Notes: generated from the sequence alone by a model not told the origin. A DNA stretch of 64,000 nucleotides from Silurus meridionalis (GCF_014805685.1 NC_060906.1:18482164-18546163); one strand, 5' to 3'. Numbered from the stretch's first letter, positions 12,551-24,937 are shown. A program made the numbers and translations.

Positions 12551-12838
12551 GACATCATTTTTACATTATTATCATATTATTCACATCATATGTACATGAG
12601 TCTACATGTGCAATTTCATGGCATACCATGGTGTCATTCATGGTTCACAATAATATGTTTTTTTTCATACATTATGAGATATTACGTAATCATCTTTTCA
12701 TATTAAGTAAGTAGCAAGTAGCAAAGTAGGTGTCTAGTTTTGTCTAAAGAAGTTCAGCAGTTTAGCTTATATTGAAATGTGACTGGTTATGTAGGAGAAG
12801 GTCAGTGTACAGTGTGTTAATCAACATTCACTGCATAT
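12551..12838. other. Non-coding stretch, no feature recognised
   Basis: AT-rich sequence between a LINE tail and a Tc1 remnant. Confidence 0.5.
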
Positions 12839-12839
12839 A

Positions 12840-13341
12840 CACTATTTAGACATTACTTGGACATCCAGCTATATTGTGGTTCTTTCTTAAACTTTTACAC
12901 CAAAGTTGGAGGACACAATTGTGTAGGATGTCTATTGATGCAGTAGCATACATTTTTCCCTTCATTTGAACTAAGTAACCCAAACCTGTTCCAGCATGAC
13001 AATGTCTCTGTGCACAAAGCCAGCTCCATTATGGTTGACATAGAATTGGTTTGCATGGTTTCGAAGTGAACATTTTTAAATGGCCTGCTACAGAGCTCTG
13101 ACCTTAAGCCTGTTGAGCACTTTTGGCATGAATTAGAATGCTGAGTGCATCCCAGGTCTCCTTACTCTACATAAGTTACAAACGCCCTTGTGGCTGAATG
13201 AGCACAAATCTCCACAAGCACATTCCAAAATCTAATTTAAAATCTAGAGGTTATTATTACACCAAACTGGGACTTAATGTGGAATGGGATGTTTAAAAAG
13301 CACATACAAATCTAGTGTCCACAGATTTTTGTCCATATAGT
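12840..13341 (+). mobile_element. Short Tc1-like remnant with both ends
   Basis: The left end CACTATTTAGAC and the right end (reverse complement CACTATATGGACAAAAATCT) form imperfect terminal inverted repeats. The interior keeps decayed transposase text on the + strand: a QHDNVSVHKASSI-like block near 12993 for the second Asp and LQSSDLKPVEHFWHELE near 13090-13140. The N-terminal half is missing, so this is an internally deleted, non-autonomous copy. Relatives lie at 6115, 25085 and 28851. Confidence 0.75.
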
Positions 13342-13976
13342 GTGGCTGCATTTTTACAGACAATTTTTTTAATGTGGAAAGTTTAAGAATGCATCCTTGC
13401 ACCCTATTATACCGTTGATAAATGAGACCCCTCATGTGGGACACTATGCATGTGGATGAACCTCTAAGAATCTAGGACTTTAGCCTGACAGGAGCAGCTA
13501 CAGTGAGCCAGTGAAGGCAGATGAAGAGGGGAATGAGGTGCATGTTGTAGTTGACCCAAGGCCAGATGCGCTGCTGATTTTTGGATTGTCTCCAGTGAGA
13601 TAAATAGCTGCACTCGATTTGAGAGGAGACGCCATGACCTTGTTTTTCTTTTTAAATGACAAAAGATACACCTTGCTGTAAAAAATACGCCTCTTGTACC
13701 ACCTACTTTAGATGGATTATGTGAGATTCTTCTTAACGCCCATCTGTATTTAAAATATATGCAGTTGCCTTGGCCATAGTGAGAGCTTCTTCATTTTAAA
13801 TAGGCAAAGAAGTAAATACATGCTGTGCAGAAACATTTTCTGGTGGTATGTTGTAAAGATCCATTTAAAATATACATAAAAATTCAAAACAAGTTCTCAT
13901 AAGTCAAAAGGTCAAAAAGGTGATTATTTTCTATAGCAGCACGTACAGGTTTATGCTTAGGTTTAGTGTGCTTATT
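13342..13976. other. Non-coding stretch, no feature recognised
   Basis: No recognised exon. The segment at 13440-13640 is less AT-rich than its surroundings and may be an unlisted repeat. Confidence 0.45.
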
Positions 13977-14713
13977 ATTACCGTATTTTTCAGACTATAA
14001 GCCGCTACTTAAACAACGAAGCGGCTAATTTATGAATTTTTCCTGGGTTTTTCCCGGTTTCACAAACTTCAAGCAAACTGAGCCCCATAACATTAGACAA
14101 ATGAAATTTCCGAACGGAAACAAAAAAACGTACCTCACCTGTGTTCTGAGCTGCATGGCATCGGGTGGTGATTTTTAAATGCACGACGATGCCAAAAGAA
14201 AAACTCCCGAGAGAAATAGTTGTGAAAGGAAGGAGGAAGACAGTGAACAATGACTTTCTTGGTCGGCTACTGTTTAGATACAAGCCGTTGTAACGCGTTG
14301 AGTCTGGGTCATGGGAGAGCGCGCTAACTCCAGCAACAGAAATCATATAAGCACAGACAGGTTTTTATTTTTCTTGGCAACATCGTTACGGGTTAGTCAA
14401 AGAAACTTAGAAATGAGCATCAGAAAATAATAACCACATAATCCTTGGTCTTGCACACATGCAGTAATACCGGAAAATTTTGGCGGCAGGCTATTCTCAA
14501 AATACAGCTATGATCCTAAAGGAAGCGCAACATATTTCTCCCGTTACACCGTGTGTAACGTGTCTTTCGTTAAAGCCTGTGTAAAGTTTATTAGTTTCAG
14601 TGTAGGCTTATAGACAGGTGCGGCTTATTTATGTTCAAAATAAAAATCTTTGTCAAATTCAGTGGGTGCGGCTTATATATGGGTGCGCTTTATAGTCCGG
14701 AAATTACGGTAAT
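13977..14713. mobile_element. TIR DNA transposon (ATTACCGTA ends), non-autonomous
   Basis: The left end ATTACCGTATTTTTCAGACT pairs with the reverse complement of the right end, ATTACCGTAATTTCCGGACT. Both are followed by TATAA and a G/C-rich GCGC or GCCGC step. The interior repeats the phrase GGCTTAT several times near 14609-14690. No transposase is encoded. The end type is widespread in fish, but I cannot assign a superfamily, partly because the flanking target duplication is ambiguous in this AT-rich site. Confidence 0.75.
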
Positions 14714-14744
14714 AATTTATTGCATTTTATCAACGGTTACTGAA

Positions 14745-16200
14745 CAACCCCAATTCCAGAAAAGTAGGGATACTGTGTAAAATGTACATAAGAACAATAA
14801 TTAGCAAATTTCATAAACCCATATTTTATTCACAAAAGAACATAGAATACATATCAAATGTTTGAACTGAGAAAATATTAAATTTGTAGAGAAAAAATAT
14901 ATATATTTTGAAATGAATGGCAGCAACACTGGGATGTTTACCATGGTGTTGTATCCCCTGTTCACCAAATGCACCAAATATTTTCAATTGGTGAAAGGTC
15001 CGAAAAGCGGGCAAGCCAGATTAGCTCACGGACTCTTTTACTTTGAGGCCATGCAGTATGCAGTTAATATTGTATTGCTGAAATATACAGGGCCTTCCTT
15101 GAAAAAATGTTGCCTTCTGGATTGGAGTATGTGCTGCTCTTAAACCTGTATATATCAATCAGCACTGACTGTGCCTTTCCAGATGTGCAAGCTACCCATT
15201 CCACGGGCATTAATGCACCCCCATACCATCAGAGATGTGGCTTTTTGTAATAAACATGCTGATAACAAACAGAAAGGTTCTCCTCTTTAGTCCAGCAGAC
15301 ATGGCGCCCATGGTTGCCAAAGAGAATGTCAAATTTGGATTCGTCTGACCACAGAACAGTTGTCCACTTTGCCACAGACCATTTTAAATTAGCTTTGGCA
15401 CAAGAAAATAGCGGCGTTTCTGGATCATGTTCATATATCACTTCTTTGCATGATAGAGCCGTGATTTGCAGTTTTGGATGGCAATGCCTCTCACAGACAG
15501 TAACTTTTGGAAGTATTCCTGAGCCCATGCAGTGATGCTCATCACAGACTCATGCCTTTTTAATGCAGTGCCATCTGAGGACCCGAAGATCACGGGCATC
15601 CAATATTGTGTTTCGCCCTTGTCCTTTGCTCACTGTCAGGGCAGTGACTACGCGAAGGAAACGAGAGTAGCTCTATCATGTTTATTCTGATTAACAACAC
15701 AAACACGAGTCAGGGAGTCACGAACCGTGATGCGGGATCAGTCTGTAACGCGAGTAATATCTGGAAAGCGGGAGTAGTCTGTAAAACGAAGGCAATCCGT
15801 GCAATCGGCACCAGGTGCAGGAACCAGCAGGGAACGCTGGCAGTCAGGAATCCAGGAGATCACAAGCATGACAATTAAGAACCGACAGCAAGTGACTCTG
15901 GAACGGGAGTTTATAAAGGTTATTTGGTAACGATGAACTGGTGTCGGTAATCAATGCCGGGAGCAGCAGAGAGAGTGGCAGCATGACAGCCACCGAGGGG
16001 GGCGTGGCAGGTGGATCCCTGACACTCACAGAGATTTCCCCAAATTCTCAGAATTTTTTGGATGATATTATGTACAGTAGATGATGATATATTTTAAGTC
16101 TTTGCAATTTTACATTGTAAATATGTGTTTATAAGATTTGCAAATACTTGCATTTTGTTTTTATTTACATTTTACCCAGTGTTCCAACTTTTTTGGAATC
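14745..16200 (-). mobile_element. Tc1-like transposon interrupted by an LTR
   Basis: The left end CAACCCCAATTCCAGAAAAG and the right end (TTCCAACTTTTTTGGAATC) are inverted copies of a common fish Tc1-like terminus; the last bases of the right end are missing. A minus-strand frame at 15229-15528 has the first catalytic Asp block (TTVLWSDESKFDILFGNHG) followed by the usual KEE and CYQ text. The frame is broken elsewhere. An LTR at 15634-16024 splits it. A sister copy is at 46783-47922. Confidence 0.85.
15634..16024 (-). mobile_element. Solo LTR of an LTR retrotransposon
   Basis: A 391-bp insertion inside the Tc1-like element that begins TGTCAGGG and ends CCCTGACA, the TG...CA form of a long terminal repeat. 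It is flanked by a perfect 5-bp direct repeat, CTCAC, at 15629-15633 and 16025-16029. On the - strand a TATAAA lies near 15910-15915 and an AATAAA at 15681-15686, the order expected for promoter then polyadenylation signal. It is also more GC- and CpG-rich than its host. No internal retroelement genes are present, so it is a solo LTR left by recombination. A Gypsy-type origin is likely but not shown. Confidence 0.85.
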
Positions 16201-16332
16201 TTCTTGTGGAAGGAGTCTATAGTCCCAGCACTTTTGTTTTGGACTTTCTATGTAACATGCCCAGATGTGTTTTTTGTTTTGTTTGGTTTTCTCCTAAAGA
16301 CACTGAGGAGCAAACAGCTATTATTGAGAAAT

Positions 16333-16394
16333 TGTAGCTAATGGTTAAAATTTTGGACTTTATGCCGGAAGGTTGTTAGTTCAAATTGCAGTAA
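16333..16394 (+). mobile_element. Old tRNA-derived SINE, 5' head (split)
   Basis: TAGCTAATGGTTAAA (box A type) and GGTTGTTAGTTCAAATTGC (box B type) form a SINE head. It is cut at 16394 by the SINE at 16395-16620 and resumes at 16641. Confidence 0.7.
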
Positions 16395-16620
16395 AAACTT
16401 TCTTTCAGCTTCTCCCATTAGGGGTCACCACAGCGGATCATCCGCATGTTTGATTTGGCACGTTTTTACGCTGGATGCCCTTCCTAACATAACCCTCCCC
16501 ATTTATCCGGGCTTGGGACCGGCATTAAGAGTGGCTGGGGTTGGTTTCCTGACCGGGGATCGAACCCGGGCCGCAGCGGTGAGAGTGCCGCAGCCTAACC
16601 ACTAGACCACCAGGGAACCT
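16395..16620 (-). mobile_element. tRNA-Glu-headed SINE with LINE-derived body and tail
   Basis: Read on the - strand from 16620, the element begins with a nearly intact tRNA-Glu(CTC)-like sequence. It continues with a body matching the 5' region of the RTE copy at 50464 (CCCGGATAAATGGGGAGGGT) and ends with the RTE 3' tail (GATCCGCTGTGGTGACCCCT then AAGCTGAAAGAAAG). It sits between target-site duplications of about 20 bp at 16375-16394 and 16621-16640, two mismatches apart. It is a SINE probably moved by the local RTE machinery. Confidence 0.88.
16542..16616 (-). pseudogene. tRNA-Glu(CTC)-like head of the SINE
   Basis: The - strand shows box A (TGGTCTAGTGGTTAGG), a CTC anticodon in GCACTCTCACCGC, box B (GGGTTCGATCC) and an ACCA-like 3' end. 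One acceptor-stem pair is mismatched. Because it continues directly into a LINE-derived body it is a SINE promoter, not a free tRNA gene, although its internal Pol III promoter looks intact. Confidence 0.75.
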
Positions 16621-16640
16621 GTAAGTTCAAGTTGCAGTAA

Positions 16641-16766
16641 TCAAGCTTAAATTGCAAGCTGCCTCTGCTGGGCCCTTGAGCAAGGCCCTTAATCCTCAAC
16701 TGCACTGATATTTGAATAAGATAATTGTAAAGAGCTTTGGGTAAAAGTGTCTGAACAAATTGCATT
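16641..16766 (+). mobile_element. Old tRNA-derived SINE, 3' part (split)
   Basis: Continuation of the head at 16333. It contains GCTGCCTCTGCTGGGCCCTT and GAGCAAGGCCCTTAATCC, then a worn tail GAGCTTTGGGTAAAAGTGTC matching the common GCTCTGGATAAGGGTGTC type. Confidence 0.7.
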
Positions 16767-17749
16767 AATATAATATATTTTTTTTAAATACCTGTTTTTG
16801 TGGATGTTTCACAGCACTGACAAATAATATAATCTAATAATCGACCTTATTATTAAAAAGTCGTTTATAAATGTCATCAAAATGTGTCCAATCTAAACTG
16901 CTACACGATGGTGTTAATTTCCCCTTGCCATTTTCTCGATAATCATTTCAAAAGTTCATTTATAAAGAACATTTATCACCTAGGACATTATTAGCTCTGT
17001 TAAAAGACACGGCTGGGGAAAAAAGGGGTAGCTGTGAAATGTAATCTTCACAGTGTGCTCCATCAGTCTTTGTAGTTTTAAAAACACCTCACACTGAATC
17101 TCAGTTTGAATCCCAAGTAAAAAAAAAAAAAAGTAAAAAAAATAAATATATATAACCCCCTTTCTCACATAAGGTTAAATAATTCATACCATACGCTCAC
17201 ACCCAGCAAGCTAATTCTCAAAGAGCTACTTGATACGAAAAGAACGTCAGACAATCATCTGGAATATTTGTCACTGTTTGACACTTGACAGTCTGTTCGT
17301 CTGAAGAAAGACTGCACAATGAATTTTTCCAGCTCTACCTTTCCAGGCAAGCAAATGTGTTAAAGTTGGGTGTTTCAGTTTCAGTGTCAGTAAATGTTTG
17401 ACACGCCATGGATCACTATTAAGAGTTAGTCTGTGAGTTGTTTTTCTGTCTATGGCATCGCTGTGTGACTTGCTGAAGCAGAACTCCTCCGTATGTGACT
17501 CAGTGTGACCCACTTACTTCTCATGGTGGCTTTGATTGACTGGCAAGCACATTCACTCCCATTCAGTTCCTCTCCATGAACAACTTATTTATTCATGTTT
17601 GTTTTGATCTCCAATCCGGCTTTATACATAAAGTATTTGTTTAGCAAATTATTTTGCCTATAAAATTGCGTTTTCTGAAGTGAAGTTTGTCAAAAATGTG
17701 ACCGTCAAATAATGGCAACACTAAATATAGAATTTAACATAGAGTCATG
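16767..17749. other. Non-coding stretch, no feature recognised
   Basis: AT-rich, with an A run near 17119. No exon or repeat end is recognised. Confidence 0.5.
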
Positions 17750-17960
17750 GCTTCTGTGCCTGTCAGCCTCAGTAAATTACATGACCTTTGTTCCCTTTAG
17801 TCTTATTAAAAGGTGTGTCTTCGGTGCCCTTCGGTCTCAGTTAAAAATGTCCTCTGTGCCTGTCAGTCTAAGTAACAGTTTTGTCCTCTGTGCCAGAGAG
17901 TCTTAGTAAAAGGTGTGTCCTCTGTGCCTGTCAGTCTCAGTAATAATAGTGCCCTCTGCC
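17750..17960. repeat. Degenerate minisatellite, unit about 35-55 bp
   Basis: Four or five imperfect units share the phrase TCCTCTGTGCCTGTCAGTCT followed by CAGTAA and a variable AAAGGTGTG step. Clear unit starts lie near 17754, 17850, 17886 and 17918. Units vary in length and sequence, so this is an old array. Confidence 0.8.
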
Positions 17961-18837
17961 ACTTTCAGTGAATGTTTTTTGTTTTGTTTTTAAATGAACT
18001 GTATCAGTAATGTATTCTATTGTAAATGTGTGTCATACTTTCTTAAAAAAATTAAATAAAAAAATATTGAATATAAATTACACATTATATGTTTCAGACA
18101 TTGACCTGTAGTTTAAGTAAGGCTGTCTGATTAAATATGACAACATTAGATCAATCTTTCAATAATAACATGCACTGACTTGATGTAGTAATTTATATTT
18201 TATTTACACATGAATGCTTGATGCCTGCATGATTTGGGGAGAAAAGCATTAACACCTGAGCAATGTGGCATGTAAATAGACAGTCCTGTTTAGACCATAC
18301 TAATGACCCAATTACACATTCTGCTGCTAATGCATCCCACTTCCTGTTTAACCAAATTATTAATCAGCTTCCCAAATGACAGTGGGTCAGTGTCGGAAGC
18401 CGAAGGTCTTTTTACCATGAGTCTCAACTAAACACTTGAAATAGCAGCACAACAATGAGGCTGTTTTTTTTGTAATTTAATTTCATGGTCAGACTCTGGC
18501 CCCTTGAAAGGACCGAATGAGTGCGTGTACTGAATTATAATGCGGTGGAATAAATGAAGGGGTCTAGAGGCAATTTCAGGACCTTTTTTTTGTCCTACAA
18601 GCCTCGCATTAATACGCATCTGAAATGACTTTTCGAGCTCCAGGGAGAATCTCTTTTGCAAAACTAAGAGGAGAAGCAATGAAAGAAAACAAGATTTAGG
18701 CAAGAGACAGTTATTTGTATATGACACTGAAAGAGCGACACACAGGTACACACAGGTCCTCAAACTCTCAGGGGAAATTTAGATTTTAATATTAGCAACC
18801 CTTATTTATATATATATTTTTTAAACACTCTGTTTGT
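17961..18837. other. Non-coding stretch, possible conserved element at 18240-18400
   Basis: Mostly AT-rich. The segment 18240-18400 lacks simple repeats and has homeobox-like ATTA cores (TTATTAATCAG near 18358). It is only a candidate regulatory region. Confidence 0.3.
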
Positions 18838-18888
18838 GCTTGTAAGTCACTCTGGATTAAAGTCTCTGTCAAATAAATGCATGCGAAT
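18838..18888 (+). mobile_element. SINE 3' tail fragment
   Basis: Matches the teleost SINE tail: CTTGTAAGTCACTCTGGATT, then AAAGTCTCTGTCAAATAAATGC. No tRNA-like head is attached. Confidence 0.65.
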
Positions 18889-19904
18889 AATAGTATTTTG
18901 ACAGAAGGTAACCCAAATCGAACTGGTATTTCATTACGGTGCAGTAATGAAATGCGACAACCAGGATGTGGTGTTTTCACTGACAGGTTGCGGAATGTCC
19001 CGAATTCTACAATTAATTGAAAATCCACCATTACACATGGCACCAAGCTGAGGAAACTGATCTTTGTACATCCACACTATGAAATACACATACGCATAAC
19101 AGTTCAATATGAAATTTCACCATTTTTCATAGAGAACAACAATTAGTCTCTAAAGGTGTAAGTGGAATTAAAGCTCCTTCTGTTGTGTTCACTCGCAATG
19201 TTCTGGCTTATTTGATTCAAGCCATTTCCTAGTGTTTTATAACAACCCAATTGTATTATGTATTTAAAAATTACTTACCATGTCTTACCATTTTGTTCAT
19301 TGTTAGCTATTTCTGAAGCAAAACACAAGGGTGAAGGCAGTAAGCAGCCATGAGTGATAATGAACAGGACAGGAATACGAGATCAGGACAATCAGGACCT
19401 TTATGAAAGTCAAAAAGTGTGATAATACCTCAGGCTTGACTAAAAGAGGGCTATAGGCTAACAGTTGTGTAGAAATGAAACTCTTTAACTAATTACACAG
19501 TTCATCTGTGTCAGACAAAGTGACTCATTATTCAAGCTTTCAATTAAGAAAGTGGGCATTTGTTGTTATTTGAATTTGTGTGGATGTGTCCACTGAGAAT
19601 AAAAGCAAATCAAATCACTATTTATTTGAGAAAAAAGGCAATGGGGGTTTTGATTTTGTACCTATTATTCATTCAACACTTAAATAAGAAATAAAACGTG
19701 ATGAGGCATGCATTTAGAAGAAAGTAATTAACAGCAGGGTGGTGTGTGCTGTGAAGCAGGGCAATGTGAAGTTATTGTTTCCACCCACAAGGTGATTTCC
19801 TGAAGTTAACAGAATTTTAAAAAGCAAATGCAGAAATGGCTTGTTTTTTACCTTTATAGGGCAACGATTTAATGATACATGAAATATATCCCTGTCATTA
19901 CTTA
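18889..19904. other. Non-coding stretch; holds one member of a diverged pair
   Basis: No exon recognised. Bases 19487-19552 align without gaps to 22885-22950, with an AP-1 site at 19521-19527. Confidence 0.5.
19521..19527. promoter_or_regulatory. AP-1 consensus site (TGACTCA) in a diverged repeat
   Basis: TGACTCA is a perfect AP-1 heptamer. It lies at the same offset (34) as TGAGTCA in the matching segment at 22885-22950. Single heptamers are common by chance; the shared position is what makes it notable. Confidence 0.35.
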
Positions 19905-19912
19905 CATTATAG

Positions 19913-20459
19913 CAGCGGTGGGCAGTCAGAGCCAGCAAAGCCTTCTCTGCTGGCCTAAACACTATCAGAAGCACTGACCTACATTTACAACATAAATTCT
20001 GATGTTTGTTCCATGAAATTGTATTAATGTATTCCCAACAGTTTATTCTCTTCATTTCGTAGTGTTTCTCTTGGCTGCACTGCTTCCAGTACATGTATGT
20101 GAATGTTAGATTTTTTTGTCCAATCAGATTTCACCCTTTATGTGCTGCCATATTTAATCTGCCCAGGGGCTCATGTTATTAGACAAATATTGATTATATT
20201 GATGTAGGTGGCACAACTGCGGTGGTAGTGTAGAGGTTTAGAATTGTCTAAACTGGGTTTCTTGCTTTAGTAAATTGGTGTTCACCCTCCATATGCGCAA
20301 TGCGTCTCTCTCTGTAATGCCACGTGTTGTTATATTGCGTTTTTGTATTGTATTGATGGTTTCTATAATTGTGACATGATAGTGGTCGTATGAAGAGGTG
20401 GATTAAGTCGGGTAAGTCACCATTGAAGGCCCAGGTACCAAATGCATGACCTGCCACTG
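19913..20459 (+). mobile_element. Non-autonomous hAT element, internally deleted copy
   Basis: The ends CAGCGGTGGGC and (reverse complement) CAGTGGCAGGT are hAT-type inverted termini. It is flanked by an 8-bp target duplication with one mismatch (CATTATAG at 19905-19912, CATTATAT at 20460-20467). Its two halves match the outer parts of the element at 34496-35544, and about 500 bp of that copy's middle is absent, joined at GGGGC/TCATGTTATT near 20171. It encodes nothing. Confidence 0.88.
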
Positions 20460-20467
20460 CATTATAT

Positions 20468-21205
20468 CAGCATGTAACAGTCACCCCCTTATCATTTTAA
20501 AAAGCATAAAGATGTAGGTTGTCATTTTACAAAAAAAGTTAAATTCCCACAAAGACCTCAGGTCAGGAGTATTTGATGACCCCAGGTCTCTGTCTATCAC
20601 ACACTTTTAAAAAGTTTTAAAAAATATCATTCATAAATCAGCCTGCATTTGAACTTTTATTTAAAAAAATCTATATATCAGTGGGCAAAACTATGGATAA
20701 TATATAAACCTAAACTGAAGTCAGTATTCTTCTGGGCACTTTACTCTAACTGGGCACAGGCACTGACATAAGGATCAGCATGTACTCAGAAATGGCTCAA
20801 TTAAGACAGTCAGTGGGGCGAGGTGTTGATTGCTCTTGCAAATATAAAGGACGAATCCAGCACCTGGTGCACTAACAGACATGGACCCATGCCAGAGTCA
20901 CATATGGGGGCCATTTTCAGGTAATAAAGACGATATGAGCTAAACAGACAGCTCCATGCTGTGGTGCTGCGTTAATATCACGTGAGAAAAATCTCAAGTG
21001 AGACAATGGAAGAACTTTCCTGCATTCCATTAATGTTAGCTGTGCTCAGGTGAGATGTAAGCATATGCAGCTGTTTCAAAATAATAAACAAAATGAAACA
21101 TGCTTTTTACTAAAATGTAAAGCAAAATGGAAATTTGACTATAACCAGAGGAGGTTTATGATACATTTATAACAGATTCTTCTTGTAAGAATAAATAGTC
21201 ATGTA
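20468..21205. other. Non-coding stretch, no feature recognised
   Basis: No exon, RNA gene or repeat end recognised. Confidence 0.5.
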
Positions 21206-21712
21206 AGTCCTCTTGTAAGAACTATTCTGTAAGCAGGTCAGCTAGTGAGATACACAGGCAAGGAGATACATAGGTAGATAACAAGCTATCTGGGTTAACA
21301 CTTTGACAAGAAAATATCCAGCAGAAATGACAGGAGTCTCTGTTAGCAAACGCTGCATCTTATACAATCATTTACTTTCATAGTAAAAAAGCCTTGTCAC
21401 AATTCATGAGGCAGGAGAGTGTCAGAGCACAAAGGGACCATTTTCTCTTTTAAAGTCAACATTTCCTGCATGATGTTGATGTTGGGTTTGTATTCAGGTT
21501 CTCTCCAGGACTTTACTTTTCTAGGGGAAAAAAAAGTGTTGAAAGCTCACTAGAATTCAGAGTTCAAAAGCGGCTTTGTAAGTCCAGAGCAGGAACAGAA
21601 ACAATAGCCGACAAGCAGAAATATGAATTATTCCCAGTGTGTCAGCTGCAGAAGTGGTGTGTATTTAGTGTTAAATCTAAATAAAAGTACAATATTGAAA
21701 TACCGTAGGTTT
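21206..21712. repeat. Direct repeat of about 0.5 kb, copy A
   Basis: Nearly the same sequence in the same orientation recurs at 23056-23563, starting around CTTGTAAGAACTATTCTGTA and ending before a microsatellite in both places. Differences are mostly single bases, for example CTGCATC versus CTGCGTC. The short reading frame at 21623 is shared by the copies but runs into the repeat and is not taken as a gene. Confidence 0.92.
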
Positions 21713-21719
21713 AGGAAGA

Positions 21720-23055
<1,336 letters not shown>

Positions 23056-23562
23056 AAAGTCGTCTTGTAAAAACTATTCTGTAAGCAGGTCAGCTAGCTA
23101 AATACACAGGCAAGGAGATACATAGGTAGATAACAAGCTATCTGGGTTAACACTTTGACAAGAAAATATCCAGCAGAAATGACAGGAGTCTCTGTTAGCA
23201 AATGCTGCGTCTTATACAATCATTTACTTTCATAGTAAAAAAGCCTTGTCACAATTCATGAGGCAGGAGAGTGTCAGAGCACAAAGGGACCATTTTCTCT
23301 TTTAAAGTCAACATTTCCTGCATGATGTTGATGTTTGGTTTGTATTCAGGTTCTCTCCAGGACTTTACTTTTCTAGTTGGAAAAAAAGTGTTGAAAGCTC
23401 ACTAGAATTCAGAGTTCAAAAGCGGCTTTGTAAGTCCAGAGCAGGAACAGAAACAATAGCCGACAAGCAGAAATATGAATTATTCCCAGTGTGTCAGCTG
23501 CAGAAGTGGTGTGTATTTAGTGTTGAATCAAAATAAAAATGACAATATTGAAATGTTGTGTT

Positions 23563-23563
<1 letters not shown>
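23056..23563. repeat. Direct repeat of about 0.5 kb, copy B
   Basis: Partner of 21206-21712, about 1850 bp downstream. It ends in its own (TA)n tract instead of copy A's TG/TA/T tract. Confidence 0.92.

Positions 23564-23565
<2 letters not shown>

Positions 23566-23633
<68 letters not shown>
23566..23633. repeat. (TA)n microsatellite
   Basis: Uninterrupted TA run between repeat copy B and a Tc1-like end. Confidence 0.97.
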
Positions 23634-23636
<3 letters not shown>

Positions 23637-23815
23637 AAGAACCTACAATATGACATATTTTCAGTTCACTTTTTTGTTATGTATATAATTCCACGTGTTA
23701 ATTCATAGTTTTGATGCCTTCAGTGTGACTCTACAATTTTCATAGTCATGAAAATAAAAAGAACTCTTTGAATGAGAAGGTGTGTCCAAACTTTTGGTCT
23801 GTACTGTATATATAT
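23634..23815 (+). mobile_element. 3' end of a Tc1-like transposon
   Basis: The text around TTCATAGTTTTGATGCCTTC, the AAAATAAAAAGAACTCTTTG block and the terminus GTGTGTCCAAACTTTTGGTC followed by TGTACTGTATATA is a familiar fish Tc1-like 3' end with its outer inverted repeat. Only the last 180 bp is present. It abuts TA repeats on both sides, fitting TA target preference. Confidence 0.8.
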
Positions 23816-23816
23816 A

Positions 23817-23829
23817 TCTGAAGAGGATT

Positions 23830-23923
<94 letters not shown>

Positions 23924-23936
23924 AATCCTCTTCAGA
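23817..23936. repeat. Perfect 120-bp palindrome with a (TA)n core
   Basis: The arm TCTGAAGAGGATTTGA at 23817-23832 is exactly inverted at 23921-23936, and the 88 bp between is alternating TA. The whole block is self-complementary and can form a cruciform or hairpin. Confidence 0.95.
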
Positions 23937-24936
23937 GAATGTCTGAAAAATGTATAAAAGAACAAAATATAAATATAGGTTTGAGGACAATCCCAAACAA
24001 CACACTGGCGCTGAAGTGTTATGTGTTCTTACTAAAATGTCAGAATTTGGTGCACTTGAAATGTTCCATACACGAAATGCAACCATAACAACTTCTAATA
24101 AGACATTTTGATGGTTGAAATTCCTGTTATTCTTTGTGGCAGATATTCGGTGGGGATTACCCATAATGCACTACCCCTGCTTTCACACTACTCACTTGTA
24201 TTTTGTCTCTTGTGGGCATTAATCAAGGGCTACTCTTATCATTCTCAGCATGTACATCATTTTTTTAAAAAGACAGTTTATTCTAAGAATACTATTAAAC
24301 GTATACAATATGTCTTAAAAATCGATTCTAAATGATTTTATAGGTTTTGTATGAGGTTTCTAAAATTGGTTGACTTTTCTAATTTCTTTTTTTAGTTATT
24401 ACTTCTTACGTATTTATTTTTTCACATTTAATGAGAGATTGTATATGACAGGATAAGATGAAAAAAAAACAATATTAATTTTCCTTTAACATTTGGAAGA
24501 CTGAATAAGGGCAGTTACTTTCTAAATTTCTGTTATGTTTTTTTGACATTTCAAGGCCATAATTATGTTCACCAGATGAGTATGGTGAAAGGTATAACAA
24601 ACAATGGGCTAAAAATATATACAATTTTGAGATGAGTTTTTTAAGTAAACTGCCTAAATGTAGCATAAAGAGGAACGAATAATTTGAAATCTCTTCCTGA
24701 CCTAAAAAGTCATTCTAGCAAGCGATCTTGAATATAGTCAAATGTATGCTGTATTTGTATATCATTCATATTTCTTATCAATAATCTATTTTAAGATTTT
24801 TAAAATCTTAAACAATTAAACCTATTTTGGAACAAAATTACTCATTTTAAGCGTATCATTTTTGCAATCAATTATTTTCAAATTATTTTCTTTTTTCAAT
24901 AGAACAAATGGTTTAAATAGGTTTAATAATCTTAAC
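23937..24936. other. Non-coding stretch, no feature recognised
   Basis: AT-rich sequence with no recognised exon or repeat end. Confidence 0.5.
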
Positions 24937-24937
24937 C

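Noticed and set aside
16542..16616. Functional tRNA-Glu gene
   Set aside because: The tRNA-like sequence is fused to a LINE-derived body and flanked by target duplications, and its acceptor stem has a mismatch.
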